A stretch of DNA of 64,000 nt from Paenibacillus antarcticus (GTDB taxonomy: Bacteria; Bacillota; Bacilli; Paenibacillales; Paenibacillaceae), in assembly GCF_001637225.1 (NCBI RefSeq), contig NZ_LVJI01000001.1, positions 372,001-436,000 on the forward strand, written 5' to 3'. The notes beneath the pieces are model-generated. The model did not search any database. It saw nothing but the letters and a program-made list of their open reading frames with translations, and was not told the DNA's origin. Positions 26,960 through 35,660 of this stretch are shown here, in pieces (position 1 is the stretch's first letter; each line of letters begins with the position of its first letter). The translations under genes were made by a program, and so were the position numbers.

Positions 26960-27681
26960 GTCATTATACTGTCGCCTTTGCAGGCAATCCTAATACGGGA
27001 AAAAGCACACTGTTCAACCTATTAACTGGAATGCGTCAGCATACAGGCAACTGGGCAGGCAAGACAGTCATTACCGCCGAAGGCGAGTTCACTCACAACA
27101 ACCATATGTACCGTGCAGTTGATCTCCCTGGTACATACTCGTTGTATTCCAACTCCGCGGATGAAGAGGCTGCTAGAGATTATATTATATTTGAACAACC
27201 GGATGTGACACTTGTCGTTCTTGATGCGACTTCCCTAGAACGAAATCTCAACCTCGCACTACAGGTTCTAGAGATTACTGGGAGAGCCGTTGTCTGCATT
27301 AACTTGATTGATGAAGCTCGTAGACTCGGTATTGATATCAACCTGAAGGCCATTTCGAAACGGTTAGGCGTCCCTGTTGTAACGATTTCCGCCCGTAATA
27401 AAATAGGAATTGAAGCGTTATTAGATCAAGTAGAACGTGTGGCTACTGGTGCTTTCATAACAGATCCGATGCGAATCATTTATAACGATGAGATCGAACG
27501 AGGTATTGCAGAGCTCACCCCAATGGTTGAGCAAATGATCGGTTCTAAGTATCCGGCGCGATGGATTGCACTACGCCTGTTGGACGGTGACGATAGTCTG
27601 CTTGCCTCTCTCAAAGAGAATATCAAGAGTAAAGAAATACCTGAAGCAAAGGAGGTTATCGGCTATGGAGTCACATGTTAG
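26956..27681 (+). CDS. feoB: FeoB GTPase (G-domain) subunit of a split FeoB
   Basis: A 241-residue stand-alone G protein: G1 GNPNTGKST, G3 DLPGTYSLY, G4 NLID and G5 SARN, then the helical GDI domain (about 175-240). The chain ends before any membrane helix. In most bacteria these residues are fused to the FeoB channel; here the channel is the next gene, which overlaps by 17 bases. It couples GTP hydrolysis to ferrous-iron import. Confidence 0.9.
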   Translation: MSHYTVAFAGNPNTGKSTLFNLLTGMRQHTGNWAGKTVITAEGEFTHNNHMYRAVDLPGTYSLYSNSADEEAARDYIIFEQPDVTLVVLDATSLERNLNLALQVLEITGRAVVCINLIDEARRLGIDINLKAISKRLGVPVVTISARNKIGIEALLDQVERVATGAFITDPMRIIYNDEIERGIAELTPMVEQMIGSKYPARWIALRLLDGDDSLLASLKENIKSKEIPEAKEVIGYGVTC

Positions 27682-29071
27682 TAAAGGATCCGATTCTCTA
27701 GACTCTCTGCTGTCAGTAGCGAAGAAGCTAGCAGATGGAGGCGCAATAAGAGATGAAATTGTCAGCGGCATTTATGGTGTATCTGCAAGTATCTGCAGTG
27801 ATGCTGTAAGTTACCGTGATAAGAAGAAGCTTAACAGTACCTTCAAGTTGGATAATATCGTTACTTCTAAAATATGGGGATTCCCTATTATGCTCTCGAT
27901 CCTCGGCATCGTATTCTGGATTACAATTGCCGGAGCAAATTATCCTTCGAGCTGGCTCGCGTCTTTTTTTGGAATCATTGAAGGCTATTTAACAGCCGGA
28001 TTTCAAGCCATCCACGCACCGGATTGGTTGCATGGCGTACTAGTACTAGGGCTATATCGGGGAACATCATGGGTCATTAGTGTCATGCTCCCACCGATGA
28101 TGATATTCTTTCCTGTATTCGCACTGTTGGAGAATTTCGGCTATCTTCCCCGCGTTGCTTTTAATATGGACCGATTATTCAAGAAATCTGGTGGTCATGG
28201 CAAACAGGCTTTGACCATGTCGATGGGATTCGGCTGTAATGCTGCAGCTATCCTCTCCACACGTATTATTGAATCACCTCGTGAACGGATGTTGGCCATT
28301 CTAACTAATAATTTCGTACCTTGTAACGGACGTTGGCCTACTTTGATTCTGTTATCCTCCTTATTTATGACAGGAGCTGCTTCCACGGGAGCGTTCAAGA
28401 CACTTACGACAGCCTCCGTGCTGATGGGTATGGTACTGATTGGAATTGTCGTTACACTGAGTGTCTCATGGGTGATGTCTAAAACTGCACTACGTGGCGT
28501 TCCTACACATTACACACTGGAGCTTCCACCGTATCGCCGTCCGCAAATTTGGAGAACGATCCTTATCTCCTCTAAGGATAAATCCCTAAATGTACTTACT
28601 CGGGCTATCGTCGTAGCTGCTCCGGCAGGGATTATCACATGGGTGTTAGGCAATACATTCATCGGGGGCGAAAGTGTCCTGAATCACATGGCTGCTTTCT
28701 TCGATCCATTCGCTCAAATGCTCGGCATGGATGGTTATATTATGATGGCCTTTATCCTTGGATTACCAGCGAATGAAATCGTACTACCGATTCTACTCAT
28801 GGGTTATATGTCCTCTGGAGCCATGGTCGATATTGACAGCCTTAGCAGTATCAAAGACGTATTCCTGAATCACGGTTGGACCTGGCTGACAGCGCTTAGT
28901 ATGATGTTATTCTCACTACTACATTATCCTTGCGGTACCACACTAGTGAATATTTATAAAGAAACGAAAAGTATGAAATGGGCTGTATTGTCAGCCGTGA
29001 TTCCACTTGGTATCGCCATCGGCGTAACCTATGCTGTTGCGCAGCTTGCTAGAATCTTTGGCTGGGTATAA
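27665..29071 (+). CDS. feoB: FeoB membrane (nucleoside-recognition/Gate) subunit of a split FeoB
   Basis: ATG at 27665 has AAAGGAGG nine bases upstream, inside the 3' end of the GTPase gene. After 75 soluble residues the 468-residue protein has about eight membrane helices. The two Gate motifs are recognisable (GFGCNAAAILSTRIIESPRERMLAIL and a later GLPANEIVLPILLMG). This is the channel half of FeoB. The independent strong start argues for a true two-subunit system and not a frameshift. Confidence 0.88.
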   Translation: MESHVSKGSDSLDSLLSVAKKLADGGAIRDEIVSGIYGVSASICSDAVSYRDKKKLNSTFKLDNIVTSKIWGFPIMLSILGIVFWITIAGANYPSSWLASFFGIIEGYLTAGFQAIHAPDWLHGVLVLGLYRGTSWVISVMLPPMMIFFPVFALLENFGYLPRVAFNMDRLFKKSGGHGKQALTMSMGFGCNAAAILSTRIIESPRERMLAILTNNFVPCNGRWPTLILLSSLFMTGAASTGAFKTLTTASVLMGMVLIGIVVTLSVSWVMSKTALRGVPTHYTLELPPYRRPQIWRTILISSKDKSLNVLTRAIVVAAPAGIITWVLGNTFIGGESVLNHMAAFFDPFAQMLGMDGYIMMAFILGLPANEIVLPILLMGYMSSGAMVDIDSLSSIKDVFLNHGWTWLTALSMMLFSLLHYPCGTTLVNIYKETKSMKWAVLSAVIPLGIAIGVTYAVAQLARIFGWV

Positions 29072-29092
29072 ATATATCAACACTATAGAAGG

Positions 29093-29127
29093 CAAGAAAG
29101 GATGGCTCTATAGCCAACCTTTTCTTG
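29093..29127. terminator. bidirectional terminator
   Basis: CAAGAAAGGATGGCT pairs with AGCCAACCTTTTCTTG around a short loop between the convergent feoB and hydrolase genes. Confidence 0.7.
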
Positions 29128-29132
29128 TTGAA

Positions 29133-29969
29133 TCATATTATAATGTGCTTGAAATAATTCATAAGTGCTTCTTTGACCTGTTTTCTTGGTTCAAAAACAT
29201 CATGTCCAGCTTGTTCTACTCGTACTACTTCATGATTATTTTGTTGGTATACCATTATTTGTTCATCGCTCAAAAGGGAACCTTCTTCATTGCCTTTTAG
29301 TATTAATATCTTGCCGTTTATATTGTCCATTGCAGATGAAAGGTCATAATCATTAGATTCAAGTTGAAGCCTATAAGGAAATTCCTTCAAGTATCTATTC
29401 TGTACTTTCCCTTCTCTTTCAACATAATAATCTTCTCTTCTGGCATCGAAATCTTCTCTACTTAAATGCTCGATTGATGTTATTGCTTTGTATAAACTAT
29501 CCCAAGAATCATACAATTCATAGGAATTCACCATTCTTTTTACCCAGTCTTCATTTAACTTCGTGTAATAAGCTGGATAATCACCAATAATCATACCTTG
29601 AACATGATCAGGGTTTCGTAAAGCGTATTGTAGAGCATAGGCTACACCCCTTGAATATGCGATGAAATACGCTTTGCTGATTCTTAAATGCATCATTACA
29701 GCCTCAATATCCATAGCCATATGCTGCAATGAAAATCCTTTTTCAGGCATACCACTTTCGCCACAACCTCGAATATCAATTGCAACGACGTGCCTCGGAT
29801 TCTCGCTTCGCTCGGAAGATAGTTCATCGCCGATCCATTTATACATTCTTGCATTAGATAAGTTGCCATGTATGCAGATTACAGGAAGCTCATTACACTG
29901 TTTCTTTGGTTTCCACTCCAAAAAATGAATTTGAAAACCTTCATAAGTTTCTAAGAAATTGCTCTGCAT
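29133..29969 (-). CDS. alpha/beta hydrolase
   Basis: ATG at 29969 follows GGAGGGG by seven bases. The 278-residue enzyme has an oxyanion region (VICIHGNLSNARMY), nucleophile elbow AYSRGV near residue 113, and a C-terminal catalytic His in QAGHDVFEPR; the acid is likely in the ILKGNEEG region. The elbow has Tyr-Ser-Arg-Gly, unlike the common GxSxG. A lid insert spans 130-200. Substrate unknown. Confidence 0.83.
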   Translation of the reverse strand: MQSNFLETYEGFQIHFLEWKPKKQCNELPVICIHGNLSNARMYKWIGDELSSERSENPRHVVAIDIRGCGESGMPEKGFSLQHMAMDIEAVMMHLRISKAYFIAYSRGVAYALQYALRNPDHVQGMIIGDYPAYYTKLNEDWVKRMVNSYELYDSWDSLYKAITSIEHLSREDFDARREDYYVEREGKVQNRYLKEFPYRLQLESNDYDLSSAMDNINGKILILKGNEEGSLLSDEQIMVYQQNNHEVVRVEQAGHDVFEPRKQVKEALMNYFKHIII

Positions 29970-30047
29970 TAACACACCCCCTCCCTAGTCATACTATCCC
30001 AAGAATTATATTACATATATTGGATTTTGCAATGAATAGTTACACGA

Positions 30048-31460
30048 TCACAAAGTCCGCGACAACGCCGTTAGTCGTTGCATCCCTTCACGTAAGTCGA
30101 TCTCATTTGCAAAGGAAAAGCTGAGACGAATCCATGATTTCAACTCTCCCAACGGATCACAGATTTCTCCAGGAACAAAGCTGATTGACTGCTCTATGCT
30201 TTTTCTAAAAAGCAGATCCGCCGAGATATCTCCCGGCAACTTAACCCATAGATTGAGCCCGCCCTTCGGAGCCGTCCATTCCCAGCCTGCTAAAGCGAGC
30301 TCTTCCTCCATAATCTCTTTATGTACCTGAAGTGCAATACGCAACTTGTCTAGATGCCGTTGTAGTCGTGGCGAGGTGTAATAATGTAGAAATATCTTCT
30401 GATTAAGTTGCGGAGTCCCGTTATCCGCCAGCGACTTGGCCTTGATTAACTGCTCCATGAATGGATACCGACAGGCTACAGCACAAATTCGCAAGCCCGG
30501 AGCAATGTACTTACTGAAGCTACTAATGTAGATCACCCAGCCCTCCGTGTCATAAGCGAATAGTGGTAGTGGTGGCTCCTCTTCGAAATACATATCCCGG
30601 AACGGATCATCCTCCACTAGCAGACAATGATAGCGCTCCGCCAATTCCACCAGCAATTTACGCTGCCACGCCGGAACCGTATATCCAGTAGGATTGTGAT
30701 GGGTCGGATTCATATAGAACATACGTGGCTTATGTTCACGCATCAGAGCTTCCACTTCCACTAGGTCATATCCTTCAGGCGTGATCAGAACGGGAATAAG
30801 GCGCGCTCCTTGCCTACGAAATATATCCATCGCTACGCTGTATGTCGGACGTTCAATTAACACTGTATCCATAGGCCGGAGCATCATCTGAGCGATCAGA
30901 TTAATCGCCTGCTGAGCACCTGAAGTAATCAACAATTCCTCTGATGATAATTGCAAGCGATGATGCTCCCTGAAATGTTGGCTGAGCGACTCCCTTAGCT
31001 CATCATCGCCCTGAATACTGGCATATGTTCCCATAACCTTAGGGTATAGATCGAATACTTTCTTAACATAATCCGATAAATATATATTTGGTAACAGATT
31101 GGGATCAATCAATGCCTGTGAGAACTGGTACTTCGCTTGGATTCGATGAATATCGGATAACGAATTGGATATTGTATAGGAAGAAACGAATGAACCCTCT
31201 TCCAACTCACTGGAGAGCACGCCGTCCGCCGATACGTAATAACCCGATTTATCCCTAACATATACTTTACCTTCCTCAGACAGCAGTCTATATGCTTTAA
31301 ATACTGTCAATCTGTGGACTTTGAGTTCTTCAGCAAGCATCCGTATCGATGGTAATTTGTCATCCGTCCTCCATTCGCCCCGCTCCATACGATTCAAGAT
31401 GTTGTCATACACTTGTCTGAACAACGGGCGACTTTGCGGAACGCCCTTCACATTTTTCAT
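30048..31460 (-). CDS. MocR/GntR-family regulator with aminotransferase domain
   Basis: ATG at 31460 with GAGGTG ten bases before it; earlier in-frame ATGs lack a site. Residues 8-80 are a GntR winged helix (RQVYDNILNRMERGEWRTDD, KLPSIRMLAEELKVHRLTV). The rest is a type I PLP aminotransferase fold, with MNPTHHNPTG, VEDDPFRDMYF and the Schiff-base Lys in SSFSKYIAPGLR. It is divergent from an EamA transporter, the usual arrangement in which MocR controls its neighbour in response to an amino-acid or PLP-related effector. Confidence 0.92.
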   Translation of the reverse strand: MKNVKGVPQSRPLFRQVYDNILNRMERGEWRTDDKLPSIRMLAEELKVHRLTVFKAYRLLSEEGKVYVRDKSGYYVSADGVLSSELEEGSFVSSYTISNSLSDIHRIQAKYQFSQALIDPNLLPNIYLSDYVKKVFDLYPKVMGTYASIQGDDELRESLSQHFREHHRLQLSSEELLITSGAQQAINLIAQMMLRPMDTVLIERPTYSVAMDIFRRQGARLIPVLITPEGYDLVEVEALMREHKPRMFYMNPTHHNPTGYTVPAWQRKLLVELAERYHCLLVEDDPFRDMYFEEEPPLPLFAYDTEGWVIYISSFSKYIAPGLRICAVACRYPFMEQLIKAKSLADNGTPQLNQKIFLHYYTSPRLQRHLDKLRIALQVHKEIMEEELALAGWEWTAPKGGLNLWVKLPGDISADLLFRKSIEQSISFVPGEICDPLGELKSWIRLSFSFANEIDLREGMQRLTALSRTL

Positions 31461-31520
31461 TTGTCTACAACACCTCATTTTGAAATAACCTATTACATTA
31501 TTGTACACGCAAACCATCAC

Positions 31521-31553
31521 AATCTGTTCTGTCATATATAATCTGTTCTGTCA
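31521..31553. promoter_or_regulatory. tandem direct repeat, probable MocR operator
   Basis: AATCTGTTCTGTCA occurs exactly at 31521-31534 and again at 31540-31553, 19 bases apart start to start, in the divergent region between the MocR and EamA genes. Direct repeats about two helical turns apart are the known operator form of MocR dimers. Confidence 0.7.
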
Positions 31554-31611
31554 CACTCCCTATATGATTAACGAAATACATTCAATGAATGACATCAAAG
31601 GGGAAATGAAC

Positions 31612-32523
31612 ATGATTATTGTAGCTTATGCACTTGTATGTCTAATATTTGGAACGACCTTTCTCGCAATCAAAATCGGAATAGATGCCGGTGCGCCTCC
31701 ATTCTTCTCAGCAGGACTGCGTTTTTTCCTAGCTGGTACTATTCTGTTCCTATGGATGGTATGGAAACGCAAGGTAAGCTTCTCCCTGCTGTTACGTAAA
31801 GAGATGCTATTTACCGGAGCAACATTGACGTTTGGCACCTTTACTACGCTATACTGGGCCGAGCAATATGTATCTTCCGGACTCGCTGCCGTTCTATCCG
31901 CTACAGGACCGATGATGATATTAATACTTCAAACGGCTTTCCTTCGTCAAAAAGCTCCCGTACACTCGCTATACGGTTGCATTATTGGCTTCATCGGTGT
32001 GTTGCTACTCGTCTTGCCCAATCTTTCGATGGACGTCTCTACATTGTGGCTTATCGGTTGTGTCGCCATACTAATCGGGGAATTCGCTTATGCAACAGGT
32101 ACACTCTATTCTAAAAAAGTAATCAATAGCATGTCCGAAGTCTCACCGATCGCAATGAATGCAGCCCAAATGATGTATGGCGGAGCGATGATGTTCATTC
32201 TATCTTTGTTCACTGAAGATGTGCATCCTGCATTTCTTCTATCATTCCAGACCGCAGGTTCCCTGCTCTACCTAATCGTGATCGGTTCTATGGTCGGACA
32301 TACCCTGTTCTATTGGCTCGTAGCCAAGACGAATCCGGTCTTCCCTTCCACCTGGCTCTATATTTCTCCTCCGATTGCGGTTGGGGTAGGTGTAATCTTT
32401 TATCATGAGACCGTCTCTTTGATCACACTTCTTGGAGTAATCACGATCATTGCTGGAACGGTCCTTGTGAACGCGGGCGCATTGAGGCAGTTGATATTAA
32501 AGCGCAGATTCAGAGAGGGTTGA
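31612..32523 (+). CDS. EamA-family (DMT) transporter
   Basis: ATG at 31612 follows AAAGGGG by eight bases. The 303-residue protein has ten hydrophobic helices in two EamA repeats (GTTFLAIKIGIDAGAPPFFSA in the first; GEFAYATGTLYSKK at the second). It probably exports a metabolite or drug. The divergent MocR regulator and its operator suggest the substrate is an amino acid or vitamin-B6-linked compound. Confidence 0.88.
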   Translation: MIIVAYALVCLIFGTTFLAIKIGIDAGAPPFFSAGLRFFLAGTILFLWMVWKRKVSFSLLLRKEMLFTGATLTFGTFTTLYWAEQYVSSGLAAVLSATGPMMILILQTAFLRQKAPVHSLYGCIIGFIGVLLLVLPNLSMDVSTLWLIGCVAILIGEFAYATGTLYSKKVINSMSEVSPIAMNAAQMMYGGAMMFILSLFTEDVHPAFLLSFQTAGSLLYLIVIGSMVGHTLFYWLVAKTNPVFPSTWLYISPPIAVGVGVIFYHETVSLITLLGVITIIAGTVLVNAGALRQLILKRRFREG

Positions 32524-32560
32524 TTCAATAGAAATATACAATGACTTATTCTACAGGAAA

Positions 32561-32598
32561 AAGGCATCCCAACGGTTCAGAGAACCATGAGATGCCTT
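32561..32598. terminator. bidirectional terminator
   Basis: AAGGCATCCCAACGGTTC pairs with the complement AACCATGAGATGCCTT with two mismatches, between the convergent transporter and STAS-like genes. Confidence 0.65.
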
Positions 32599-32648
32599 CA
32601 GAGAATAACGTTATCTATTATGCCTTATATAAGGTGATCCTCTATCTA

Positions 32649-33017
32649 TTAAAGATTATTCTTCAAAAATAGTAACGCTTCTTCATAACTCTCCCAATGT
32701 GATTCGGTACTATGTAATGCTTCTTTTGCCGTACGCTTCAGCTGCATTTTTGCTATAGCCCCAGATACAATAACCGCAGCCCGCTTCATTCCGAAATCCT
32801 TCAATGCTTTTTGATGCTCCACAAGTTTCCCTTGAGATTCAGGCATAAATGCTTTTACTGTTCTCATATCAACGATGACATCAAAACTACCCCCAAGCTC
32901 TTGAGAGAACGTCTGCACTTCTTTCGTGACTCTATCGAAATCTTCTGGTTTCGCTCTCGCGTCCCATACAATTTCAATTATTTTAGCCTTACGATCTAGT
33001 ATTTTAGCTGTCGACAT
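32649..33017 (-). CDS. STAS/SpoIIAA-like protein
   Basis: A 122-residue soluble protein with the SpoIIAA-like layout: beta strand IIEIVWDAR, acidic loop, FDVIVDMRTV, then KRAAVIVSGAIAKMQLKR and a C-terminal helix. No obvious phosphorylatable Ser is placed as in anti-sigma antagonists, so a regulatory role by phosphorylation is unproven. AGGAGG precedes the ATG. It is a single gene. Confidence 0.6.
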   Translation of the reverse strand: MSTAKILDRKAKIIEIVWDARAKPEDFDRVTKEVQTFSQELGGSFDVIVDMRTVKAFMPESQGKLVEHQKALKDFGMKRAAVIVSGAIAKMQLKRTAKEALHSTESHWESYEEALLFLKNNL

Positions 33018-33125
33018 ACATATCCTCCTAAAGTTATTTATTCTGTGAATTGCAGATATATTAGTCGAGTATACCAGTAAGGCTTGTTAATGAATAGGAC
33101 AAAATGCCTATTAATGAAGAATTTA

Positions 33126-33159
33126 AAAAGGCGAAACCAGTTGTCTGGCTTCGCCTTTT
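33126..33159 (-). terminator. terminator of the butanediol dehydrogenase gene
   Basis: AAAAGGCGAAACCAG pairs with CTGGCTTCGCCTTTT around a 4-base loop, with a T-run on the minus strand. Confidence 0.85.
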
Positions 33160-33196
33160 CATGTTGTTTATGTTAAACCGATTTAGAAGCTGTTAC

Positions 33197-34243
33197 TTAA
33201 GCTTTCACAAGGTTTTTCACATGATTCTTCTCTTTCAGAAGCGCTTCAAATCCTTCTTCAATAACATCATCAAGCTTAATTCGTTTCGTTACAAGTTTCT
33301 CAGCAGAGAAGTAACCCTGATCCATCAAGCTAATAACAGCAGGGAATACGTTGCGATAACCGATAATTCCCTTGATGGTGCGTTCCATCATCACGATGTT
33401 ATTCGGTTTAATAGATGCTTCTTTCCCGAAAATGCTGACAATCATCAACTCACCACCGACTTTTGTCGAGTTAAGAGCCTGTGTAAGGACAGGAGGCACA
33501 CCAGTAACTTCATAAGCGACGTCTGCACCGCCATTCGTGCGTTTGTGGATTTCCTCCACCACATCATATTGTTTAGGGTCAATAACGATTGCGCCCAGTT
33601 CAGTCGCCTTTTGCTTGCGTTCTTCGGACAGCTCAACAGCATAGATCTCTGCTGCACCGGAAGCTTTCAACGCTTCAATAACGAGCAAGCCGATAGGACC
33701 TGCACCAAATACTACAGCTTTATCGCCAACTTTGAGTTTGCTTTGACGAACGGCATGGAGTGCAACGGCAGAAGGTTCTACAAGTGCACCTTGCTCATAA
33801 GAGACGCACTCTGGAATCTTGTGAACCATATATTCTTCAGCAGCCACGTATTCGGAGAAGCCTCCGCCACCTCCTGCAAGACCAAGGAAGCCCATTGTCG
33901 AACAAAGGTTATAATATCCTCCCTTACAAGCATCACATTTACCGCATGAATATATAGGTTCAACAACGACACGATCACCAACATTCACTTTGGTTACGCC
34001 TTCTCCAACCTCTACAACTTTCCCGGAGAATTCATGCCCCATAACGATAGGTGCTTTTTCTCCAGTGATTGGATGTGGTGCACCTTCTGGAATAAAGATT
34101 GGGCCTGCTGTATATTCGTGCAAGTCGCTGCCGCAAATACCGCACCATTCGACTTTAATTTTCACTTTACCTGGTAGAGCGATTGGTTCTTCAATGTTCT
34201 CTAAGCGCAAATCTTTCAGTCCATGCCATCTTAATGCTTTCAT
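33197..34243 (-). CDS. bdhA: zinc-dependent 2,3-butanediol dehydrogenase
   Basis: ATG at 34243, with GGGAG nine bases before it. The 348-residue enzyme matches Bacillus BdhA closely: catalytic-zinc ligands in CGICGSDLHE and GHEFSG, the four-Cys structural zinc site (CGKCDACKGGYYNLC), and the NAD fold GAGPIGLL. It converts acetoin and 2,3-butanediol. A LacI-type gene diverges from it with an operator in the gap. Confidence 0.88.
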   Translation of the reverse strand: MKALRWHGLKDLRLENIEEPIALPGKVKIKVEWCGICGSDLHEYTAGPIFIPEGAPHPITGEKAPIVMGHEFSGKVVEVGEGVTKVNVGDRVVVEPIYSCGKCDACKGGYYNLCSTMGFLGLAGGGGGFSEYVAAEEYMVHKIPECVSYEQGALVEPSAVALHAVRQSKLKVGDKAVVFGAGPIGLLVIEALKASGAAEIYAVELSEERKQKATELGAIVIDPKQYDVVEEIHKRTNGGADVAYEVTGVPPVLTQALNSTKVGGELMIVSIFGKEASIKPNNIVMMERTIKGIIGYRNVFPAVISLMDQGYFSAEKLVTKRIKLDDVIEEGFEALLKEKNHVKNLVKA

Positions 34244-34315
34244 ATGTGTCATCTCCCTAGTCATGTAGAATTACGAATAATACGCTAATAATTACGGAAA
34301 TATTATAATTAATTC

Positions 34316-34327
34316 GGAAACGTTTCC
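34316..34327. promoter_or_regulatory. perfect palindrome, LacI-family operator candidate
   Basis: GGAAACGTTTCC lies in the divergent gap between the dehydrogenase and LacI genes. A second, weaker half-related site (TGGAAACAATTTCA, 34445-34458) is beside the LacI start. Both fit LacI/GalR-type dyads centred on CG or a near equivalent. Confidence 0.65.
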
Positions 34328-34480
34328 ATGACTATTATGTCACTATATCGACACACAGTCAATGTTATTATCGTATAATTACGCCAACGATCTTCAAATA
34401 AGCCAATTATGTTATAATTAATATGTATTTTATGTATACTATTGTGGAAACAATTTCATATCAGTTGGGAAGTGCCAATA

Positions 34481-35509
34481 TTGGGAACTCATAAAGTTAC
34501 AATAGAAGATGTAGCTACATTAGCGGGGGTTGGGATCGCTACCGTCTCTAGAGCTATTAATAATACGGACGGCATTAGTCCAAAGACAAAGGAAAAAGTG
34601 CTGGCTGCTGTCGAGGAGCTTGGATTTATTCCAAATTCATTTGCACAGAACTTAAAGTTTCGTCAGACCAAGCAGATTGCATTAGCTGTTCCTGATATTC
34701 GTAATGCCTTTATTCCGGAAATTGCCTATTCAGTCGAACAAGTGGCTAAGCATTATGGCTATCGCGTCGTTCAGATTAATACATTAGGGAATATAAGATC
34801 AGAGCTAGAATTACTGCGTGATATAAAGAAACTTCATGTGGATGGTCTTATTATCCTACCTCTTGCTTATCCCAAAACACTCAAAGATCTCATTAATAAA
34901 GCCAGTCTTCCCATCTCCATCATCAATTACGGGAAAACATTAGATAACGATGTTAAGGCTGATATTGTAAGTCTCTCCACGCCAGAGGGGAAGCTAGTTA
35001 TGGAGCATCTGATTAGTATCGGGAGAACAAGAATTGGTTATGCTGGTGCGCCAAAAGAAATCATTGAAGAGCGATTCTTTGCCTATGAGGATGCATTAGA
35101 TCAAATAGACCGATCATTAGTCTATTTCGGGGATGATTTCTCATTACAGACAGGAGCAAAAGCAGCAGATTATTTCGTTAATCTGACTCATATGCCCGAT
35201 GCTATCTATGCCGGAAATGATATGGTTGCTGTTGGCTTGTTGAATCGATTCAAGGAATTAGGTATTCGCGTACCAGAAGATATCGCTATCGTCGGAGTCG
35301 ATAACAATTTATTGTGTACAATCACAACTCCAAAGATCAGTTCAGTATCCATTATGGGTACGGAAGTAGCTAAGGTGGCTACGGAGCTTCTACTAGAGCG
35401 TATAGAAGAGCAGAAGAAAGGTGTTTTTGAAAGGGTTCAGTTCGAACCAAGACTGATCGTTAGAGAATCAAGCTTAAGTCGAACCCGCAGCACTCAGCAC
35501 ATTGAATAA
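34481..35509 (+). CDS. LacI-family transcription regulator
   Basis: The product begins with the LacI helix-turn-helix (KVTIEDVATLAGVGIATVSRA INN motif) and has a periplasmic-binding-like sensor domain to the end. TTG at 34481 is preferred, with GGGAAG eight bases before it, because an upstream TTG at 34442 adds a non-conserved stretch. It may control the divergent butanediol dehydrogenase. The effector is unknown. Confidence 0.83.
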   Translation: MGTHKVTIEDVATLAGVGIATVSRAINNTDGISPKTKEKVLAAVEELGFIPNSFAQNLKFRQTKQIALAVPDIRNAFIPEIAYSVEQVAKHYGYRVVQINTLGNIRSELELLRDIKKLHVDGLIILPLAYPKTLKDLINKASLPISIINYGKTLDNDVKADIVSLSTPEGKLVMEHLISIGRTRIGYAGAPKEIIEERFFAYEDALDQIDRSLVYFGDDFSLQTGAKAADYFVNLTHMPDAIYAGNDMVAVGLLNRFKELGIRVPEDIAIVGVDNNLLCTITTPKISSVSIMGTEVAKVATELLLERIEEQKKGVFERVQFEPRLIVRESSLSRTRSTQHIE

Positions 35510-35579
35510 AGCGACATGAAGAATAGTATCTTAGATCACATGTATATATGAACTTTTTTTACTTCAATCGATTAAAAAA

Positions 35580-35614
35580 AGAGGCTACTCAATAGTTTTC
35601 ACTTTTGAGCAGCC
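35580..35614 (-). terminator. terminator of the chemoreceptor gene
   Basis: GGCTACTCAA and TTGAGCAGCC pair with one mismatch; seven T follow on the minus strand. Confidence 0.7.
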
Positions 35615-35660
35615 CATTTACGGTATGATATACGATTTCGATCTTTGCTGGATGCTCTAG

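Noticed and set aside
33104..33949. Long plus-strand open frame opposite the butanediol dehydrogenase
   Set aside because: No ribosome site, low-complexity protein, fully antisense to a well-supported enzyme; a codon shadow.
34316..34327. CcpA cre at the bdhA promoter
   Set aside because: Three mismatches to the cre consensus; the palindrome fits a LacI-family operator better.
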